Assembly (NCBI GenBank): GCA_000328365.1
Contig: KB295123.1
Coordinates: 179,969-243,968 of the forward strand
Origin: Capitella teleta
Taxonomy: Eukaryota; Annelida; Polychaeta; Capitellidae
Reading direction: 5' to 3'
Length of the DNA stretch: 64,000 nt
Under the pieces are notes generated by a model. That model saw nothing but the letters and a program-made list of their open reading frames with translations, ran no database searches and was not told where the DNA came from. The position numbers and the translations under genes were made by a program. Positions 59,479 through 64,000 of the stretch are shown here, one piece after another (positions within the stretch are counted from its first letter, which is position 1; the number at the start of each line of letters is the position of its first letter).

Positions 59479-62400
59479 CTATGAGAGAAACTTTGTTTGA
59501 TCACAGATGTGGTTGAAATTCCTGGAAGAAAAAGTTTAAATTATTCTAGGAAGATTGAAGAATGCCAGTGACCCACTGTGCGTGATGCAGTTTGCTGCGC
59601 TGGGTGCGGCAGTTCTTTCCCCAGTGACAGTCAGGACGAGAAATCACAGCGGCTGCAAACGGCAGTTTAAATAGAAGAAGATTTGAAAGACAAAAACTCA
59701 TTTGAAAATCAAAGATTCTGTTGCTCAATTACCGCCACATTTGACTTATTGGTTGATAAAAATAGAAACTCATTTTATTCGAATTAGTCGTTTCCTAAGT
59801 GTTCCTCTGGCTCAGAGTAAGCGCTCTTTCCTTTTCCTGTTCACTTTTGATTTACATTCAGATTGAGCATCAACTTTAGTTTCATGTTTAAACTGCCCTC
59901 AATTAGGACAGTGGTCAGAAGACCAAATAACGTGGGCAGCTCAGTGAACTTTTCGCACCTGGGAGTTCTTCTTTCGGGATTTCTTTACGGAATTCATAAA
60001 CGAGATCTTTGAAGTTGCGGAGACCACACGCGTAGCAGACGACCGTGTTTGCCTGCAGACCCCTCATGGCATCTGCGCAAATGAACATTTGCCCGTGAGA
60101 GTAGAGAAATGCGAAAGGACTGACCGGAACACGTGAACTCCTTGCTCTCCAATTTCCTCACGCAAGTGTCGCGTAGGTCATCCAGGGTCATGTTCTCAGA
60201 TGCTGTGTAATTCTGAGTTGAAAGAAAAATGTTCTCGCGTCATATTTCGCTTCAATTAACAAACCTGCAGAATCGCTGACTCGTGAGTGTTGTCCAGGAC
60301 AAGAGTTGGAAAACATCGCTGATCAAAAACCAAATCTGAAATCATCATCTCCAATAATATTACTCCTGTGGACTGCAGTATTTTTTCACCTTGAAATCTC
60401 GCCAAGCACCCGTTACAACCAGGTTTACGGCAGCCCCAGTACATATGGCAGAAGGAGCGGAAACACAGAACACCTGCATCATTCACATAAAATCAATTAT
60501 GGGGGTCATAAGGTCAGCTCACACTGCTGAGGCGGCACTCCGGGGACATTCCTTCGCTGGGGCATTGGTTGTAAACAGCACTGACATAACGCGTGTACTT
60601 GATTAGCCGGACAGCGGAACAACGGAGCGTTTGCTGCACTGGGGCCAGCCCCTGGAGCAGCCGTGTATTCCGGACACTGGCGACAAACGGTTTTTGGGAC
60701 CCTGGGGAAAAAGCTCACAGCTACAGGGGAACGATTGTGTTGCTTTACGTTACCCAACCATGCCGTATGCCCCCAGGGGAATGTAAGGAGCCCTGTAAAA
60801 GTTGCAGTGAAAATGTGTTTGTATTAAGAGCAGGTGTGAGTTGAATGGACCTTTGTCCAGGAATCAAGAGAGGGGTCGGCATTCGCTCTTCATACAGAGC
60901 GTTTGTGTCGTCGTCCGATTCATCACTAAAATCTTCGCCGCTGTCCTCAAGACTCCCGCATTGAGCCTTCGGAGGTTTAAACTGCAAGAATTTATACAAA
61001 ATACCCTTGGTAAAAATAAAAAATACAATTGATCATATTGGACATAGGATTTGAACTGAGAAAAAAAATATAAAAATTGTTCAATAATTTGAATTCACAA
61101 AAAAAACACCTACCATTTCTTCGTTGATTTTATTCTTGGCGTCCAGCTCGGCTAAATCCTCAGCTGGTCGTTTTTTATCTGAATAAACGCAAAATGAATG
61201 ACGGGAAAAAAAAACGAGCGTAAAGGTCAAGCATACCAGGGTGCGACGCCAGGTAAGCTTCAACCAAATTATTCACAATGTGGTTTTTATTGACACGATC
61301 AACCGTCAAGCGACACTGAGGAAAAATAAATGACAAGTTGCAATTGATGGAATATTTGACGAGTACCGTGGGGCATTCCTTGGAGCGCTGCATCCACTCA
61401 GAGTAACAGCCGGCGCAGAATGAATGCATGCACGGCTGAAGACTGAACACATAATTAGAACGATGTCTGCGTCTGAACATTCACACCTGATGCAATTGTG
61501 CAGCAGTTCTTGGCAGATGCAACAGATTAAAGTTTCCTCAAGAGCGTCGCGATCTTCTTTCTCCTTTCTCTCTTCCTCAATTTTCTCCTTTTCTTTCTTT
61601 TCTTCTTCTTCTTCTTCTTGCGTCTTTGTCTCATCTTTTGATGAATTTCCTTTCTCGTCTATTTTGGTTTCTGTTTTGCGTTTTTCTTGGGACGATGAAC
61701 CTTTTAAATTTAGAAATAAGTTAATCACCCTATGAATGAATAAACTATAACTGTTTCATGCATCAAATTATATTAAATTATTTAATTTATTTAATTATGC
61801 ATTAAATTGTATGCATCATATTATTTTCTCTTTAAATTAATTCATTGTACATTTCATCACTTTCAGCACATTTTTGAAAAGAAAAAGAAAAATTAATAAA
61901 TAAAAGAAGAAGAGGCAACAAACACAGTGCACTAAGTTCACCTGCTTCGCATGAACCGTTGCCTGGAGAAAAGGACGAATCCATCGTTCGGAGGCGTTTC
62001 ATTGGTGGTTGAACGCTGAAATCCTCATCTACGTCCAGAGAAGAATCTGACCCAAAAATGATATGAATGAGCGGAGGCGTGACCTTTGAACTAACCAGGG
62101 AGGGTGTCTGATGAGTACTCAAGTGTTTGATCAGATGCTTCGTTATCCAAAGCTTTGAGATCTTGGAAAAGGAAACTGACATCTGAAGAGAAGGTAAAAT
62201 AATTGTATTTCATATACTGTTAAACAGAAACTTCTTGAGGGCGGGAAAATCACACTATATTCAGCCTGTATCATCGATCGCAAAGTAAAATATTGCTCTT
62301 AAACAGTAGAAATCATTCTTACACTGAAGACTCGTTAAAACTAATTAAGGCTCATACTAATTGGGCAAAGTAACAAATTAAACTCACTTGAAGAGGTGTC

Positions 62401-63148
62401 TTTTTTCTTGAACACAACGCTAATTTCATCCCCATGACGGAGTAATTCTCTCTGAAATCAGAGGAACAGTGAAATATCACGAAAAGAAGAATAAGGTTAC
62501 TCACTCTTTGCACTATTCTGGTGTTGTTTACAAGAGTGCCGTTGGTGCTGGAGAAAGAAAGAAGTGAAGTCAAAATTTAGGTCAAAGGTCAAAGGTTCAC
62601 CTGGTGTCCACTAAGTACACTCTGTGGTCATCATCACGTAGAATGTGACAGTGAAGGCTGGACATGTATTTATTCCCTAATAGGCACAAATCAGCGGCTG
62701 GAAACGAAATTCATTTAATTAGGCAGCCAGAGAGAGAACACTCATGGTGTGTGATGTAAGAGAAGAAGAAAGGTTGGCTTAGGCAGCCCAGACAGTCACA
62801 CTGAGACAGACTCACAGAGTGACTCAGTCAGTCAGTGAGAGTTAGAAAGGATTAAACTTAAACGCCAAGATTTTAGACTGCCTTGCTAGATGGCAACAGA
62901 CAAGTGCACAAGCAATTGCTCTATTGGTAGAAGGTATAAAAATAGGACATCAGCATAGTCAAGTTTCCAAGTTCCAAGGAAGTAATCAAGTAAAAGGGAG
63001 GAAGGACAGGACTGCAGGAGAGGGGAGTGGCCAGTGGGGGGGGATTACCTCGGCCTCTTCCGATTGTGAATTTGTCTTTCCGGAGAATAGTTGGATCTGA
63101 CACGATGTCTGTAGTGGATACCAATTGCGCCCATGCCTCAGTCGCCAT
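59479..63148 (-). CDS. CHFR: E3 ubiquitin-protein ligase CHFR (FHA-RING-PBZ checkpoint protein)
   Basis: Eighteen exons in consistent phase give 571 residues: 63148-63049, 62697-62601, 62547-62505, 62451-62388, 62182-62096, 62046-61942, 61700-61487, 61442-61367, 61315-61237, 61178-61114, 60981-60851, 60701-60523, 60473-60390, 60335-60265, 60212-60125, 60072-59959, 59652-59577, 59521-59479. CHFR delays mitotic entry under microtubule stress and binds poly(ADP-ribose). Domains are FHA (FTIGRGRG, SSLHCHI, TSTNGTLVN), a Glu/Lys-rich linker, RING (CCICQELL, CMHSFCAGCY, CPTCRLTVDR), a Cys-rich region (VCRQCPEY, ALCQCCLQPMPQRR, CHMYWGC) and a C-terminal PBZ finger (RPDCHWGKNCRTQ, LHHAQNFNHIC). The PBZ is completed only by joining exon 17 at its internal GTGGGT donor to the small last exon; read through, exon 17 would end early and lose the final ligands. 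Confidence 0.97.
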
Positions 63149-63578
63149 CTCAAATGAGTGAATCAAACAGCAGAAGACGAATAATGTCGATTTGCATTTA
63201 AATTTTGCTGAGTTTCAAAATTGTTTTGGGCGATAATGTGATAACCGAAAGTAAAACTATCGACAATTTTCATTCACGTTATATTTTCAATAGTCATTAC
63301 GTTCCAAATACTGTTTTCCCGCGATCGTTTAGCACGAGGTGAATTCCATGTAACATCCATCCATCAAAGATGACATCGAAAGTTGGGCAGCGCTGTTTAT
63401 GTACGTCGATATCATACACAAAAACAATACGACAGAAAGGCCAGCGAAGCGATACAACACCATTGCCGCAATCCACGGTGCATTATGATTCAGGTAAGAC
63501 TGGTATCGGACTTTGACCCAAGAGATAAGCCTCCTGCTGCACCTGTAATCAAACCCCCCTGTGTTGATCAGTGTCATC
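63149..63578. promoter_or_regulatory. Divergent promoter between CHFR and claudin-like gene
   Basis: 430 bases separate the two start codons. No strong TATA box was seen on either side, so a dispersed, housekeeping-type promoter is likely. Confidence 0.45.
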
Positions 63579-63964
63579 ATGGCAGGACTAAATTCAGCTT
63601 CAGACCATGCTAAACTCGCTCTGATTCTCCTCGGAGTCTCTGGCCTGTTCTTCATCATAGCATTCGGCGCTCCTTACTGGTCCACGCGGAGTGACGGACG
63701 CGCTGGTCTTTGGGAAGGCTGTGTTGATGGCGTGTGTTACGAGCGATGGAACCAGTGGGTTGTCGGTGGGTGCAGGCGACATGTTTTTGTGTTCATAATT
63801 TTGGCTGCTTTCAGGTTGGGTGAAGGTATGTCAGGGGTTCATGACTTTCGCTTTCATCTGCTGGTTCTTCAGCGGATTCTGCACGCTCATCTACGTGCTG
63901 CACAAAGACCACGAGAACGACAAGCGACTCGTGTGCGCTGCCTGCATCCTCATCTCAGTCGCAG
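63579..63964 (+). CDS. Claudin/PMP22/EMP-family four-pass protein (partial, runs off the window)
   Basis: Exon 1 (63579-63765) and exon 2 (63815-63964) encode a cytosolic start, a first membrane segment (LALILLGVSGLFFIIAFGAPYW), and an extracellular loop with the family signature GLW..C....C (GLWEGCVDGVC). After a 49-base intron come a second membrane segment (GFMTFAFICWFFSGFCTLIYV) and the start of a third (CAACILISVAG). The donor at 63965 shows the gene continues past the window. The single-loop signature is shared by claudins, PMP22/EMP and related tetraspan proteins, so the subfamily is undecided. Confidence 0.8.
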
Positions 63965-64000
63965 GTGAGTCCCTCACAAATGTCGCAAACTTGAAAATAA

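Overview
The window is nuclear DNA of an animal, most likely a marine bilaterian invertebrate. The evidence is spliced GT-AG genes with many introns of only about 50-60 bases, an Otx (orthodenticle) K50 homeobox gene whose last residues resemble the DYK...SW.KFQ(V/I)L tail of deuterostome Otx proteins, many LINE/SINE/MITE remnants, and animal-only families (DEG/ENaC, fibrinogen-like, CHFR, KIFBP, claudin/PMP22). I cannot name the phylum from sequence alone.

Layout. 1-9.6 kb: no gene, probably the 5' regulatory flank of Otx. 9.6-13.1 kb: Otx, three visible exons with a CCAAT/TATA/GC-box promoter. 13.1-17.5 kb: intergenic, with microsatellites, an A-rich higher-order satellite and a striking cluster of a GTTATGAT motif. 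17.5-32.5 kb: a large inverted duplication. Its two arms are head-to-head 13-exon genes (A on minus, B on plus) encoding an unusual DEG/ENaC-type ion channel. Between the first palm strand and the rest of the extracellular domain, where ENaC carries its finger and proteolytic gating region, each gene has a polybasic (furin-like) site, a C-type lectin domain, a long Thr-rich 9-residue repeat stalk and a Cys cluster. Channel exons and several introns are nearly identical between arms, but the lectin domains and repeat units differ sharply. Both reading frames are interrupted in or just after the repeat stalk. A small secreted-peptide gene and a MITE lie in the spacer.

32.5-46 kb: gene-poor, with a tRNA-derived SINE, a second MITE copy, a perfect 44-base hairpin, a single-exon rhodopsin-class GPCR (minus), and two LINE remnants nested in opposite orientations. 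46-48.3 kb: a fibrinogen-related-domain gene whose conserved GGGW tryptophan is replaced by TGA at an exon edge, followed by an old Ty3/gypsy-like fossil.

50.8-64 kb: a compact run of alternating genes. These are a TMEM179-like four-pass protein (+) with a hAT-type element in intron 1; DYNC2LI1, the intraflagellar dynein-2 light intermediate chain (-); KIFBP (+, intronless), head-to-head with DYNC2LI1; CHFR (-, 18 exons), tail-to-tail with KIFBP; and the start of a claudin/PMP22-like gene (+), head-to-head with CHFR. All assignments come from reading motifs by eye; no database search was run.
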